Positions 45,074 through 53,514 of a stretch of DNA of 58,260 nt are shown one piece after another (within the stretch, counting starts at the first letter, position 1; every line of letters begins with the position of its first letter). The stretch is from assembly GCA_003142935.1 (NCBI GenBank), contig PLOG01000106.1, forward strand, positions 38,587-96,846, given 5' to 3'. The translations under genes were made by a program, and so were the position numbers. This stretch comes from Acidobacteriaceae bacterium. Lineage in GTDB: Bacteria > Acidobacteriota > Terriglobia > Terriglobales > Acidobacteriaceae. The notes beneath the pieces were generated by a model. The model searched no databases. It was not told the DNA's origin and worked only from the letters and a program-made list of their open reading frames with translations.

Positions 45074-45229
45074 TCAAATCAGGCCAAGCAGCAGAAGTAC
45101 GAGAACGATGACCAGAACAATGCCGAGTCCTCCGGTCGGGTAATATCCCCAGTTTCGGCTATGCGGCCACCGCGGCCATGCACCGATGAGCGCTAACAGG
45201 AGAACCACGATCAATATAGTTCCAAGCAT
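45074..45229 (-). CDS. DUF3309-type small membrane protein
   Basis: 51 residues read directly from the minus strand: MLGTILIVVLLLALIGAWPR, a central WPHSRNWGYYPTGGLG turn, and a second helix IVLVIVLVLLLLGLI. Two helices joined by a WGYYPTGG loop are the DUF3309 signature. AGGAG lies seven bases upstream of the ATG. Such proteins are widespread in soil bacteria, often beside stress and envelope genes; function unknown. It lies between the OmpA gene and a small basic protein gene. Confidence 0.85.
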   Translation of the reverse strand: MLGTILIVVLLLALIGAWPRWPHSRNWGYYPTGGLGIVLVIVLVLLLLGLI

Positions 45230-45276
45230 ATTTCACTCCTTGCTTGCCCGCGTGGCGCGAGCGCATTGAATAAGAT

Positions 45277-45305
45277 CTGCTGCGGCCATTTTCAGACCGC
45301 AGCAG
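45277..45305 (-). terminator. Hairpin between OmpA and DUF3309 genes
   Basis: CTGCTGCGG and CCGCAGCAG form a nine-base perfect stem with an 11-base loop, starting about 14 bases after the OmpA stop codon on the minus strand. No strong T-run follows, so it may be a weak terminator, attenuator or RNA processing site lowering expression of downstream genes. Confidence 0.4.
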
Positions 45306-45318
45306 TTATGCGCCAAAC

Positions 45319-46860
45319 CTAGCGCAAGCTTCCGATCGTCGAATTCGTTGGGCTTCCAATCGCGTCGCCGGAGACAACCAACTCCACTCTCCGGTTCTCC
45401 TGGCGTCCACTGGCGTTGTCGTTTGTGGCTACCGGCGATGTGTTGCCAAAGCCCGTCGCGCTTACCGAAGGTGTCGCCACGCCCTGTGCCACCAGGTAAT
45501 CGCGGACGGCGCCTGCACGGTTCTCTGACAACTTCTGGTTCATCGCATCGCCACCCACATTGTCGGTATACCCTCCAACTGCAATGTTGAGCCCGGGATA
45601 TGCGATAAGGATTCCTGCAACCTTAGCCAGCTTCTCCCGAGCACCCGGCTTCAAAGTGTATTGCCCGGTGTCGAACAACACATCGGACATGCTGACAATG
45701 AGCCCGCGAGCGCTGTCGCGCGTCTCAAGGATCTTGTTTAACTGTTCTGTCAGTTGCGCCCGTATTGCCGCTTTGTCGGAGTCCGCCTGGTGTTCGTTCT
45801 GTTGCGCTTGCTGCGCGAGCAGGCGAGACTGGTCGGCATCGGCCTGAGCCGCGCTAACTGCGGCAGCGGAAGTCGCCTGGTTTGTAGCCATGGCAGCCTG
45901 CGCATTTGCCGCATCCGCTTGGGCCTTCGCCTGCAGACGCGCTGCCTCGGCGGCCTGAGCTTGCGAATTTGCCTGAGCGTCGCTCGATGCCTGGAGTTGC
46001 GCGGCCTGGCTATCCGCATCGATTCTTTTCACGGCGACTTCGCGCGCATCCTCCGCGGTCTGCACCGCCACTCGGGCAGCGGCAATCAGCGGCTTTGTTT
46101 CAACATGCTTTCTTACGGCGTAATCGTCGGCGGTCTTCATCGACTGGACCGCGCGCTGGTAGCTTTCGCCCGCATACTGCTCCGCACCCTCTGATTTCGC
46201 GATGCGCAGCGCATTGCGCGCTTCGTAGAATTCCAAAGGCAGATTGGCGCTCAGTACCACGGGGTCGAACTTGTAACCGGTGGGTAGATACCCCCCGCGC
46301 TCTATCAGCTCATACTTCGCGCTGACCGCCTCGCTGGTTCCCTTGGTCTCTGCCGTAACGACGTTCTCAAGCACGACGACGTTGCTTGGCTGGCGAACAC
46401 CGAAGTAAGGCTCCGCGGTAACAATCAGGGCAAAGGCCTGGAGATTTGTTGTTGCCGTCAGTTTGCTCCGGTCGTTGCTGCCTATGAGTACCTCACCCAG
46501 GTTTTCAGCTCGCCCTTCGGGTGAAATCGCCCACAAGACATAGGTAAGATATTCGTTTCCGAAAGTTGTGGGAGGTTGCAGGTTGCCGAATTCCGCTTCG
46601 ACTTCCATGGTGCCGCGCTTGCTGCGCACCTTGGCCCTGCCGTCGGCGGAGGACATAAGCGTTGTGCCCGCCAAGTTGACCTCCGTGACGCCGCCGCGAT
46701 GCAGGTAGTCAACCGCCTGGACCGTACGGCTGATCACGACCGCATGGTATGGGGATACGGAGCCGGCTGATTCGACAATTACCGTTGTTTGCGCGTTGGC
46801 CTGAGCAAACGCGCTCAAACTGAAAGCACTACCGATCACCAACAAAAGCATGCTTCTCAT
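45319..46860 (-). CDS. OmpA-family outer-membrane/peptidoglycan-linking protein
   Basis: 513 residues from an ATG with AGGAG six bases upstream. Signal peptide: MRSMLLLVIGSAFSLSAFAQ. Residues about 22-200 are beta-rich. A long Ala/Gln-rich coiled coil follows (about 215-370: AAARVAVQTAEDAREVAVKR and repeated QA blocks). The C-terminal OmpA domain (about 390-505) has DVLFDTGQYTLKPGA, GGYTDNVGGDAMNQKLSENR and GFGNTSPVATNDNASGRQENR, including the Asp and Arg used to hold peptidoglycan. The middle resembles DUF4398-like helical linkers. It likely tethers the outer membrane to the cell wall; the next upstream genes are small membrane proteins and the Mla-type operon. Confidence 0.9.
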   Translation of the reverse strand: MRSMLLLVIGSAFSLSAFAQANAQTTVIVESAGSVSPYHAVVISRTVQAVDYLHRGGVTEVNLAGTTLMSSADGRAKVRSKRGTMEVEAEFGNLQPPTTFGNEYLTYVLWAISPEGRAENLGEVLIGSNDRSKLTATTNLQAFALIVTAEPYFGVRQPSNVVVLENVVTAETKGTSEAVSAKYELIERGGYLPTGYKFDPVVLSANLPLEFYEARNALRIAKSEGAEQYAGESYQRAVQSMKTADDYAVRKHVETKPLIAAARVAVQTAEDAREVAVKRIDADSQAAQLQASSDAQANSQAQAAEAARLQAKAQADAANAQAAMATNQATSAAAVSAAQADADQSRLLAQQAQQNEHQADSDKAAIRAQLTEQLNKILETRDSARGLIVSMSDVLFDTGQYTLKPGAREKLAKVAGILIAYPGLNIAVGGYTDNVGGDAMNQKLSENRAGAVRDYLVAQGVATPSVSATGFGNTSPVATNDNASGRQENRRVELVVSGDAIGSPTNSTIGSLR

Positions 46861-46950
46861 GGAATCTCCTTTGGGCAGAACTCTGCCACGTTGCATTGCG
46901 CTTGTCTTGCGTTGACGGATTTTGCCCTTCGGCGCAGCTCGCCGACCCAG

Positions 46951-47142
46951 CTATTGACCTACGCGGAACTGGGTAAGGTAGTGAAGCAGTCCAAAGACGT
47001 TTATGAGCCAGATAACGAGCACAATCACCACAACGCCATTCAAAATTCCCTTGATTTGGCCTTGCATGGGAACGAAGCGATTGATCAACCAAAGCAACAC
47101 GCCTACAACGCAGATCGTGAGAACAACTGTGATAAGTGGCAT
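46951..47142 (-). CDS. Thivi_2564-type small membrane protein
   Basis: 63 residues, MPLITVVLTICVVGVLLWLI then NRFVPMQGQIKGILNGV and a second helix VVIVLVIWLINVFGLL. The two helices joined by an NRFVPMQGQIKGILN loop match the Thivi_2564 membrane family. GGAG lies seven bases before the ATG. It lies upstream of the OmpA gene in the same direction. Function unknown, often seen among stress genes. Confidence 0.85.
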   Translation of the reverse strand: MPLITVVLTICVVGVLLWLINRFVPMQGQIKGILNGVVVIVLVIWLINVFGLLHYLTQFRVGQ

Positions 47143-47225
47143 TCATGCACTCCAATTCATACTCATTGTTCCAGAGCAATGAATCAATTGCTGAGCTACA
47201 CTGCTCACCTGGAAAGGCAAAGCTA

Positions 47226-47402
47226 TTAGCGCGGGATCCACGCAAGGTCGCCACTGAGTACGTAGATTGCGAGTGCTGCAGCCATCAGGAACGCACAAAC
47301 CCAAAACCGCCAGTCACGGTGCATCCGCTGCCAATAAGGACCAGGACCCGGTTCGCCATGATCGCCGCTCGCTCCCTCGCGATTGTGCCGGTTTCCGGTC
47401 AT
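47226..47402 (-). CDS. Small single-helix membrane protein
   Basis: 58 residues, read from the minus strand: MTGNRHNREGASGDHGEPGP, then MHRDWRFWVCAFLMAAALAI and a tail YVLSGDLAWIPR. One clear helix follows the DWRFW entry, with the charged Gly/Pro-rich N-terminus probably cytoplasmic. A GGCGAG sequence precedes the start; an ATG one codon plus one base upstream is out of frame. Short proteins ending in RDWRFWV...IYVLSGDLAW seem common in Acidobacteria. It lies 27 bases after the MCE gene and is probably in its operon. Confidence 0.62.
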   Translation of the reverse strand: MTGNRHNREGASGDHGEPGPGPYWQRMHRDWRFWVCAFLMAAALAIYVLSGDLAWIPR

Positions 47403-47428
47403 CCATCTCGCCTATCTGTCTGCAAAAA

Positions 47429-48619
47429 CTATTGCTTTTGAATTACCACAGCGGTCGCCTGAACCGGAGGCGCGGCATCTGCGGCGGATCGCGTAACCAC
47501 CGCCTCGGGTTTGTCGGTTGGTACTTCCGTTCCCACCGGGAAGATGAGAATCTGGATCGAGCCCCAATCCGCGTCCAGATTAGCGCCTGTTTGTTTGCCC
47601 ATTCCCAAAGTCTTGAGCTGGCTGTCGTCAAAGCCGAAGTTTTCGACCAGATACTCGCGTATCACCATGGCCCTGGCCTCGGTGAGCACCAGGTCCTTCT
47701 GGGCATCTCCATCCATGCCCGCGGAAACCGCAACGACCGCAACGCCAACAGGATTCTGCGTGAGGAAATCGCCTGCAGCCTTAAGCGACTTCTGGTTCTT
47801 CATCTTCGCCGAATCGCGGCCATCGAATAGCTCTTTGGGCGTATAGGTGAAAACCTTCAGGGGCGTACCCGGCGGAAGCCCGCTAATTCTGTTCGCTGCC
47901 AGATCGCCCGAGTCCTCGTATCCACGCTTCTTGAAGTATCCGCTCAGGAAGAAGTTATGCTTCAGGGCTTCCATGTTCTCCTGGAAGTCCGTCACCCCGG
48001 TCTGCGCCTGGAGCATGGTGGTCTGCAATGTGGCTGTGGTCTGCTCCAGGTTGGCATAGACCTGCTTGTCATTCACCAGCGCTCCCACGGTTCCCTGGCC
48101 GGAATCGATCTTGGCGCTTACCGAACTCAGATGCGCCGTGGCCATCGTCGCGTTGTTGATGGCCTTCTGGCTGCTATCCAAAATGCCGCTGGTCTTCTTG
48201 AACAGATCCGACAACACCAGCGGCGCCGCGCTCTCGATAATCTCGCCGTCCTTTACATCTGCCTGCCCCGCGGATCCAAACGAGATGGCTACAAACTGAT
48301 TGCCCAATACTCCTTCGGTTTCAATCGAGGCCACGGAGTCCTGCTTGATGATCTCGTGCGTCGACCGGTTGAGGTCCATAACCACCGTGACCTGTTCTCC
48401 GGGCTTGTGTGGCAGCTCGATACTGCGCACGATTCCGCTGTGAACCCCGCCCACCTGCACATCGGCGCCCTCGGCAAGGCCTGCGACATTGTCGAATTGC
48501 GCCTGCAGTTGGTATGTGGACCGAAACAGATACTCCTTGCTCCCGATAACAAAGACTCCAGCCGCCAGAATCGCCAGGGTTCCGACGATGAATGCTCCCA
48601 ACCGCGCTACTCTCGACAT
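47429..48619 (-). CDS. mlaD: MCE (MlaD-type) substrate-binding protein with C-terminal OmpA-like domain
   Basis: 396 residues, twice the length of MlaD. An N-terminal helix (about 8-26) anchors it. The MCE domain spans about 36-118 (AQFDNVAGLAEGADVQVGGV, VIKQDSVASIETEGVLGNQF). A helical/coil part follows (about 130-230). The C-terminal end (about 250-375) looks like an OmpA-type fold: DGRDSAKMKNQKSLKAAGDFL, a central beta strand, and LTEARAMVIREYLVENFGF. MCE proteins form rings that carry phospholipid between membranes with MlaF/E; an OmpA end could reach the wall. GGAGG lies four bases before the ATG. The symbol reflects homology only. Confidence 0.88.
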   Translation of the reverse strand: MSRVARLGAFIVGTLAILAAGVFVIGSKEYLFRSTYQLQAQFDNVAGLAEGADVQVGGVHSGIVRSIELPHKPGEQVTVVMDLNRSTHEIIKQDSVASIETEGVLGNQFVAISFGSAGQADVKDGEIIESAAPLVLSDLFKKTSGILDSSQKAINNATMATAHLSSVSAKIDSGQGTVGALVNDKQVYANLEQTTATLQTTMLQAQTGVTDFQENMEALKHNFFLSGYFKKRGYEDSGDLAANRISGLPPGTPLKVFTYTPKELFDGRDSAKMKNQKSLKAAGDFLTQNPVGVAVVAVSAGMDGDAQKDLVLTEARAMVIREYLVENFGFDDSQLKTLGMGKQTGANLDADWGSIQILIFPVGTEVPTDKPEAVVTRSAADAAPPVQATAVVIQKQ

Positions 48620-48627
48620 AGATCCTC

Positions 48628-49416
48628 CTACGACTGCTTGAGAAATTCCTTTACAAACGCGATCTCGCTCTGCTGAAGGTCCTCGAAGCTGCCTTCGATC
48701 ACTACATTGCCTTGATCCAGAATGGCCAGCCGGTTCGCAATGATCCTGGCGCTGTGCAGGTCGTGAGTCACTACGATCGATGCCATGCGGCGTTCCCGCT
48801 GAAGTTTGAGAATCAACTCGTCGATCTCGCCTGAACTGATGGGGTCGAGGCCTGCCGTAGGCTCGTCAAGCAGCAAAATCTCCGGGTCAAGCGCCAGCGC
48901 GCGCGCCAGGCCCACGCGCTTCTGCATGCCACCGGAAATGTCGGACGGCATCTTATCGAGGTTGCCTTCCATGCCTACCTCGGCAAGCAGTTTCCTTACG
49001 CGGCCGGTCCGCTCGGCCCTGGACATGTCTCTGCGATGGTGTTCAAGGGGAAACGCCACGTTCCCGCCGACAGTGAGCGAATCGTAGAGCGCCGCGCTCT
49101 GAAACAGGAAACCCATCTTCAATCTGATTTCGCCCATTCGATCGAGGGCCAGGCCGGCAAGATCCTGGCCATGGATCGAGACCGACCCCGAGTCGGGTTT
49201 CTCGAGACCGATGATCAGCCTTAGCAGTACGCTTTTGCCGGTGCCGCTGCGTCCCAGCACAGCCAGGGTCTCTCCGCGACCCACCGACAGGCTGATCCCA
49301 TTCAGAACCGTGAGATTTCCGAAGGCCTTATGCAGATTCTCGACCGCGACAACCGGCGCGTTGCCTTCTTCGCCTGCATCTTCTCGCTTTATCGCAATGT
49401 CGTGAGTTGTGGCCAT
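48628..49416 (-). CDS. mlaF: ABC transporter ATP-binding protein, MlaF type
   Basis: 262 residues, the cytoplasmic ATPase of an Mla-like phospholipid transporter. Walker A is GRSGTGKS (55-62), the Q loop is LFQSAAL (104-110), the signature SGGMQKRV (161-168), Walker B EILLLDEPTAGLDP (179-192) and the H loop VTHDLHS. The FQSAALYDSLTV sequence is typical for MlaF/Ttg2A rather than export ABC proteins. AGGA lies close before the ATG. The order on the strand is MlaE, MlaF, MCE, as in classical mla operons. Confidence 0.95.
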   Translation of the reverse strand: MATTHDIAIKREDAGEEGNAPVVAVENLHKAFGNLTVLNGISLSVGRGETLAVLGRSGTGKSVLLRLIIGLEKPDSGSVSIHGQDLAGLALDRMGEIRLKMGFLFQSAALYDSLTVGGNVAFPLEHHRRDMSRAERTGRVRKLLAEVGMEGNLDKMPSDISGGMQKRVGLARALALDPEILLLDEPTAGLDPISSGEIDELILKLQRERRMASIVVTHDLHSARIIANRLAILDQGNVVIEGSFEDLQQSEIAFVKEFLKQS

Positions 49417-49444
49417 GGTCCTTCACCTGCGATTCAAGCAATGG

Positions 49445-50296
49445 TTAATCAAAGAAGACGAGAATGAACTTCACCAGCACAACGTCGGCAAGGATAAGGA
49501 AAAGAGAGGCCAGCACGACGGAGTTGGTGGCCGCGCGGCCCACGCCCGCGGCGCCTCCGCGCGTGCGCATGCCCTGAAAACATGCGATCAGCCCGATGAT
49601 CAGGCCATAGACCGCGGTCTTGAATGTCTGCGGCAGAAATGCATTGAACGTCGCTCCGTGAAATCCGTTCGAAATGAACTGGTGGAATGACAGCGGCTCA
49701 ACCATGGTCTGTGCAAACCAACCCGTCATCAATGCGCATCCGTCGGTGGCAACGGTCAGTAGAGGCAGCATCAGGATGCAGGCCAGGATTCGTGTCGCGG
49801 CCAGAAGCCTGTAAGGGTTGATCGCCGACGCCTCGATGGCATCGATCTGCTCGGTCACTTTCATCGATGCCAGTTCCGCGCCCATGCCCGCGCCCACCCG
49901 GCCACTTACCACCAGGCCGGTAATCACCGGCCCCATGACCTGGATCACGGTGTAAACCAGCGTGGCTGGAAACATCGACTTGGCGCCGAATCGAGACAAA
50001 CTGTAGCGCGCTTCAAGCGAGATCACGACGCCAATCGCGGCGCCTGCCATCGCGACCAGCGGCAGGGATTTCGATCCAACTTCATCCAGTTGCCGAATCA
50101 GCTCGCGCCATTCGTAGGGCGGCGTTACGGCGGCCCGCAGCACCTGCCAGGAGAAGATGCCCAGGTTCCCGAACCATTCGAAAAAGCCGTTAAACAAACC
50201 GATGCCGGAGTCCACAACTGAGCGCACAGGCGCAGTCACCTGCCTTGGAAGCAAAGGGCTGCTGCCGGCAACTGACGTCAATTCCAGATCGCTCAT
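49445..50296 (-). CDS. mlaE: MlaE-type ABC permease
   Basis: 283 residues of the MlaE/YrbE family. About five hydrophobic segments, with an N-terminal amphipathic helix (FFEWFGNLGIFSWQVLRA) and the family core SLPLVAMAGAAIGVVISLEA, VIQVMGPVITGLVVSGRVGAGMGAEL and KVTEQIDAIEASAINP. The last of these, EQIDAIEA, is the most conserved stretch of MlaE and contacts MlaF. The ATG overlaps the TGA of the preceding 243-aa protein gene (ATGA), so the two are coupled. Confidence 0.95.
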   Translation of the reverse strand: MSDLELTSVAGSSPLLPRQVTAPVRSVVDSGIGLFNGFFEWFGNLGIFSWQVLRAAVTPPYEWRELIRQLDEVGSKSLPLVAMAGAAIGVVISLEARYSLSRFGAKSMFPATLVYTVIQVMGPVITGLVVSGRVGAGMGAELASMKVTEQIDAIEASAINPYRLLAATRILACILMLPLLTVATDGCALMTGWFAQTMVEPLSFHQFISNGFHGATFNAFLPQTFKTAVYGLIIGLIACFQGMRTRGGAAGVGRAATNSVVLASLFLILADVVLVKFILVFFD

Positions 50297-51024
50297 TTGT
50301 TTGGACCCTGTATCGGTGAGCCGTGCGCGTTGTTCAAATGCATCCGCGATAGCAGCGAGTGGGGTCCTCTATAGAGGAACTCCAGGCTGATGTTCTCGCC
50401 CGCATAGGCCAACAGCGCATAATTGCCGTTGCGGAATCCATCCTTGGCGCTGAAGCGGTCGGGGTACCAGCCGTAGATTGCCGTCATCGTACCCGCATAA
50501 GGCGCGATCAGTGCCGGTAAAGAGAAGACGCGATGGCCGTCTTCTCCGCGACGAGCCGTCAACGTAGATGTCAAGGCGTGTCTCATCCGCGGCCATACGC
50601 CTGAGCAATTGCAGCGGTAATACAACGTGTCTTCCTTGAAGGCTTGCGCCAATCCGTAGCGCGTGGTGGTTGCAACCGCCGCAATACCGAAATTGGAACC
50701 GAATCTCTTGCTGAAACCTTCAACTCCCTGACGCCACTCGGGCGGCGAATTATCGAACTGGTTGATGCCTGCGGTTAGCGCTGCGCCCGCAATCGGGTAT
50801 GGGCCGTATGCGTCGAAGATGTAATTTTTGAGTTCTGTTCTGTGCGTAGGCCGCGCGTAGGTCAGATCGATTGGCTCAAAGGTCGTGCGTTCTGCCGTGA
50901 CGGGGGAACTCCCTGAAATGTCGAGTGCTTGCGCTCCCGCCATGGTTGGCGGAACGGCTAGGACGACTACAGCTAAAAGCTGGAACCACATCCGGCGAAT
51001 CTTTGCTTCCAATTCGATTGGCAT
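50293..51024 (-). CDS. Exported protein of unknown function heading the Mla-type operon
   Basis: 243 residues with a signal-like segment (about 11-31, MWFQLLAVVVLAVPPTMAGAQ). The mature part has no family I can name. It has alternating aromatic/glycine strands (FGIAAVATTTRYGLAQAF, YAGTMTAIYGWYPDRFSAKD, GNYALLAYAGENISLEFLYR), which could be beta-barrel or membrane-associated, and one CNC pair (YYRCNCSG). It overlaps mlaE by four bases, so it is likely functionally linked; no mlaA, mlaB or mlaC gene is seen in the operon, and it could supply an outer-membrane role. Start: first ATG; the SD is not strong. Confidence 0.72.
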   Translation of the reverse strand: MPIELEAKIRRMWFQLLAVVVLAVPPTMAGAQALDISGSSPVTAERTTFEPIDLTYARPTHRTELKNYIFDAYGPYPIAGAALTAGINQFDNSPPEWRQGVEGFSKRFGSNFGIAAVATTTRYGLAQAFKEDTLYYRCNCSGVWPRMRHALTSTLTARRGEDGHRVFSLPALIAPYAGTMTAIYGWYPDRFSAKDGFRNGNYALLAYAGENISLEFLYRGPHSLLSRMHLNNAHGSPIQGPNK

Positions 51025-51554
51025 CGCATCTCACAATCGCTCATGGCATCGTGAGGGAAACATCCTTGCGTTTCTCTTCACCCATTGATCGATACTGTCA
51101 GAACTGCAATCTCAAAGAATGGTCATAATTGCACGGCGTCGACTTTGCCCTCGCATCGGTTGGCTGCACAGAAGGGGCGAAAATGCAGGATTCGTTGTTC
51201 CCGAAACCGAGTCTCTATTTTCCCTTTTTCCTTATCCCTTGAACTATTGCACGGTATGAGCAAAAGTGAACAGACGCAAGCCTGCGGCAGACGCGATAAT
51301 AATAAGTGCTTGAGTGTAGTTTCTTTCAAGCGTGGCGTAAGCTGGCCACGAAGTTACGCAAACTCCCCCAGAAAGCTGCTCGGGACCGCGTTGCGATCGT
51401 GGGTTGCGGGTGGTGCCTCGTTCTTTCGTCCGAAGCCTTTCCCGTTCCCTTTTCGATCGAATCGCAAACAAGAATGGCGATCTTCTGTATGAAGCGGCTG
51501 TCGCTCGGACCTGGTTCGTTCACGTCAATCGACCCGCCTGTCAAAGAGGAAATT
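51025..51554. other. Divergent promoter region of the Mla-type operon and the Crp/Fnr gene
   Basis: About 530 bases. The Crp/Fnr frame is open 83 codons upstream of its start, but that extension lacks protein character. No canonical TTGAT-N4-ATCAA site was found. The region probably carries both promoters. Confidence 0.45.
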
Positions 51555-52304
51555 ATGTTGAAGAGCGCAGAGAACGTCCCCGCATTCGCCTCCGCCGACT
51601 TTCTTGCCAAGGCTGGACTCGGTCGTAAGGTCATTGAATTGGAAACGAAAGAGACCTTCTTCTCGCAGGGGGATGCAGCCGACTCGATCTTCTATCTCCA
51701 GAAGGGCCGGGCAAAGGTCACAGTCGTCTCGCAGGGCGGGAAAGAAGCCACAATTACGATGCTCTCCGCGGGCGACTTCGTCGGTGAAGAGTCGCTGGCG
51801 TCAATTCCGGGGCTGAGGTTGGCAACGGCCTCTGCCGTTAACTCTTGCGCGGCGCTTAGGATTGAGAGAGAAGAGATGGTCCGCGAGATGCATCGGGAGC
51901 CTGCGTTTGCCGACTTCTTTCTCAAGTTCCTGCTGGCCCGCAGTATGCGCACCCAGGCCGATCTGGTGGATCAGCTCTTCAATTCAAGCGAAAAGCGTCT
52001 GGCGCGAATTCTCCTGCTCATTGCTGAGTACGGCCAGCCGGGAGAACTCAACACCCTCATCCCTCCCATTTCGCAGGAAACGCTGGCGGACATGATTGGC
52101 ACTACGCGGTCCCGTGTCAGCTTCTTCATGAATCGCTTCCGCAGGCTCGGCTTCATCAATTACGATGGCCGAATCCACGTGAATAAGTCGCTGCTCAATG
52201 TCGTCCTTCTCGACCAGTTCCCGGAGCAAAACTCTCGGAAGCCGGTGATTCCTATTTCGCGGGTTACTCTGAAGCCAGCCACCGCAATAGCCAAAGCCAT
52301 CTAG
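51555..52304 (+). CDS. Crp/Fnr-family transcriptional regulator
   Basis: 249 residues from an ATG preceded by AAGAGG (about six bases away). The cyclic-nucleotide-like sensor domain spans about 15-130 (FSQGDAADSIFYLQKGRAKV, MLSAGDFVGEESLASI). A dimer helix follows, then the Crp-type helix-turn-helix (about 165-220: ISQETLADMIGTTRSRVSFF, MNRFRRLGFINYDG). The four N-terminal cysteines of oxygen-sensing FNR are absent. The ligand is unknown. It is divergent from the Mla-type operon, over about 530 bases of shared upstream DNA, and so may control it; a bidirectional terminator follows at 52426. Confidence 0.92.
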   Translation: MLKSAENVPAFASADFLAKAGLGRKVIELETKETFFSQGDAADSIFYLQKGRAKVTVVSQGGKEATITMLSAGDFVGEESLASIPGLRLATASAVNSCAALRIEREEMVREMHREPAFADFFLKFLLARSMRTQADLVDQLFNSSEKRLARILLLIAEYGQPGELNTLIPPISQETLADMIGTTRSRVSFFMNRFRRLGFINYDGRIHVNKSLLNVVLLDQFPEQNSRKPVIPISRVTLKPATAIAKAI

Positions 52305-52425
52305 CGCAAGCGGCCAGTCACTTAGTACTGCTGGCTCGCAAAGTACTGCAGGCTCGCAAACTAGCGTTGCAGTCTCGAACCTGCAGATGAATCGTGTCTG
52401 GCCCCCATGACAAACCCGTGAAAGC

Positions 52426-52456
52426 AAAGCGGCGGAGCCATTGGCTCCGCCGCTTT
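52426..52456. terminator. Bidirectional terminator between Crp/Fnr and the Gly/His-rich gene
   Basis: The arms AAAGCGGCGGAGCC and GGCTCCGCCGCTTT are perfectly complementary around an ATT loop. A-runs and T-runs at the ends give U-tracts on both strands. It lies between two converging genes and fits termination of both. Confidence 0.8.
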
Positions 52457-52491
52457 ATGTAGAACCGGATTTCCGGGTCGATAGCTACAGT

Positions 52492-53055
52492 CTAGTGCCT
52501 GCCGCCACCGCCGCCCCCATGCCCACCACCGCCCTCATGGCCGCCGCCGCCACCACCACCGCCCTGATGACCACCGCCGCCAGCGGGTGCTGCGTGCGAC
52601 CCGCCGTTGCTGCGCGCGGGCGCTGCATGGCCTGCATTCGGGCGTGCGCCTCCAGCGTTAGTCCCGCCGTGGCTCGAACTCGCAGTGTGCGTTACGGCGG
52701 CGCGCTGCACGCCACCGCCACCACCACCACCACGGGCATAATTACTGCGATTGGCTAGGGCGCCGCCTCCGCCGTGATAGCTTCCACCGCCCTCGCTGAC
52801 AAAGCGATGCCCGCCCCAGCCGTGGCCATAACCCCAGCCGGCCCACGGGCCCATGCCCAGGAATATCCCGTTGTAGAAATATCCAGGCCCGTAATACCCC
52901 ATGGGTGAGCAGGCGTAAGGTGCGTAGTCGTAGTATCCATAGGCGCAAACCGGTGGAACCCCGATGCTGACCATAACCTGAGCGGATGCCGTTGGCGCTA
53001 TAGCCAGTCCGGCGAACAGCGCTGTGGTACTTAGAAGAGCTGTGAGTGAGCGCAT
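52492..53055 (-). CDS. Secreted glycine/histidine-rich protein
   Basis: 187 residues. A signal peptide (MRSLTALLSTTALFAGLAIA, cleavage near ASAQ) is followed by an aromatic segment (about 35-85: YGYYDYAPYACSPMGYYGPG, WAGWGYGHGWGG) and a low-complexity tail of Gly, His, Ser and Ala ending in a GGGGHEGGGGHGGGGGGRH-like run. The Gly/His tail could bind metal ions or be disordered; neither is shown. No catalytic motif exists. Similar YGYYDYxPY-YxPxGYYGPxxF proteins occur in Acidobacteria and Proteobacteria with unknown role. The tail biases base composition, which explains open frames on the other strand. Confidence 0.82.
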   Translation of the reverse strand: MRSLTALLSTTALFAGLAIAPTASAQVMVSIGVPPVCAYGYYDYAPYACSPMGYYGPGYFYNGIFLGMGPWAGWGYGHGWGGHRFVSEGGGSYHGGGGALANRSNYARGGGGGGGVQRAAVTHTASSSHGGTNAGGARPNAGHAAPARSNGGSHAAPAGGGGHQGGGGGGGGHEGGGGHGGGGGGRH

Positions 53056-53349
53056 AATCGACCCCCCCCTTGAGGCGTCTGTGGTTGCTTGTCTTGCGTG
53101 GGATGCTCTGTTGCCGTTAAGAAAAACCCGCCAACAGCAGCGACCATAAGGATTTTGAATCCGTTCTGGGTGTCCCTCACCATCTCGGGGGGCGCTTGTC
53201 CAACTATCCTTACGTTTCCCACTCTAGTCGGCATTGCGGCAACCGTCTGAGCAATACGGAGCACCTCAATCGGCGGTTAGGTCCTACCGTTGGCCGTCGA
53301 CCTTTTGCATAGTTTCAAAAAGCCAGCGCTCAGAAGCCCCGCGCGCCTC

Positions 53350-53514
53350 TCAGATCGAGACGATCTTGTGATCCTGGTCGTATTTATGTTCGGTGAGCGT
53401 GGATTTCTGCGCAGCTTCTTCAGCAATGCGCTCAACTGCCTTTTCAGTTGATTCGCTCGATACCGTGTCGTCTTCCAGCTTGGTTGCTTTTGGGTTCTCA
53501 AATTGTTCCGGCAT
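53350..53514 (-). CDS. Small acidic protein of unknown function
   Basis: 54 residues read from the minus strand: MPEQFENPKATKLEDDTVSS, then ESTEKAVERIAEEAAQKSTL and TEHKYDQDHKIVSI. It is highly charged, soluble and probably helical in the middle. AGGAGAG lies nine to ten bases before the ATG. Short SSESTEKAVERIAEEAAxKS proteins seem to recur in this group, so it is likely real. It lies alone between the Gly/His-rich gene and the UDP-sugar genes. Confidence 0.7.
   Translation of the reverse strand: MPEQFENPKATKLEDDTVSSESTEKAVERIAEEAAQKSTLTEHKYDQDHKIVSI

Noticed and set aside
51085..51492. Plus-strand frame upstream of the Crp/Fnr gene
   Set aside because: Composition is not protein-like and there is no start signal; treated as promoter region.
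52441..52758. Plus-strand Ala/Thr-rich frame opposite the Gly/His-rich gene
   Set aside because: It is the reverse of the GGT/GGC-rich tail; the minus strand has a signal peptide and normal N-terminus.
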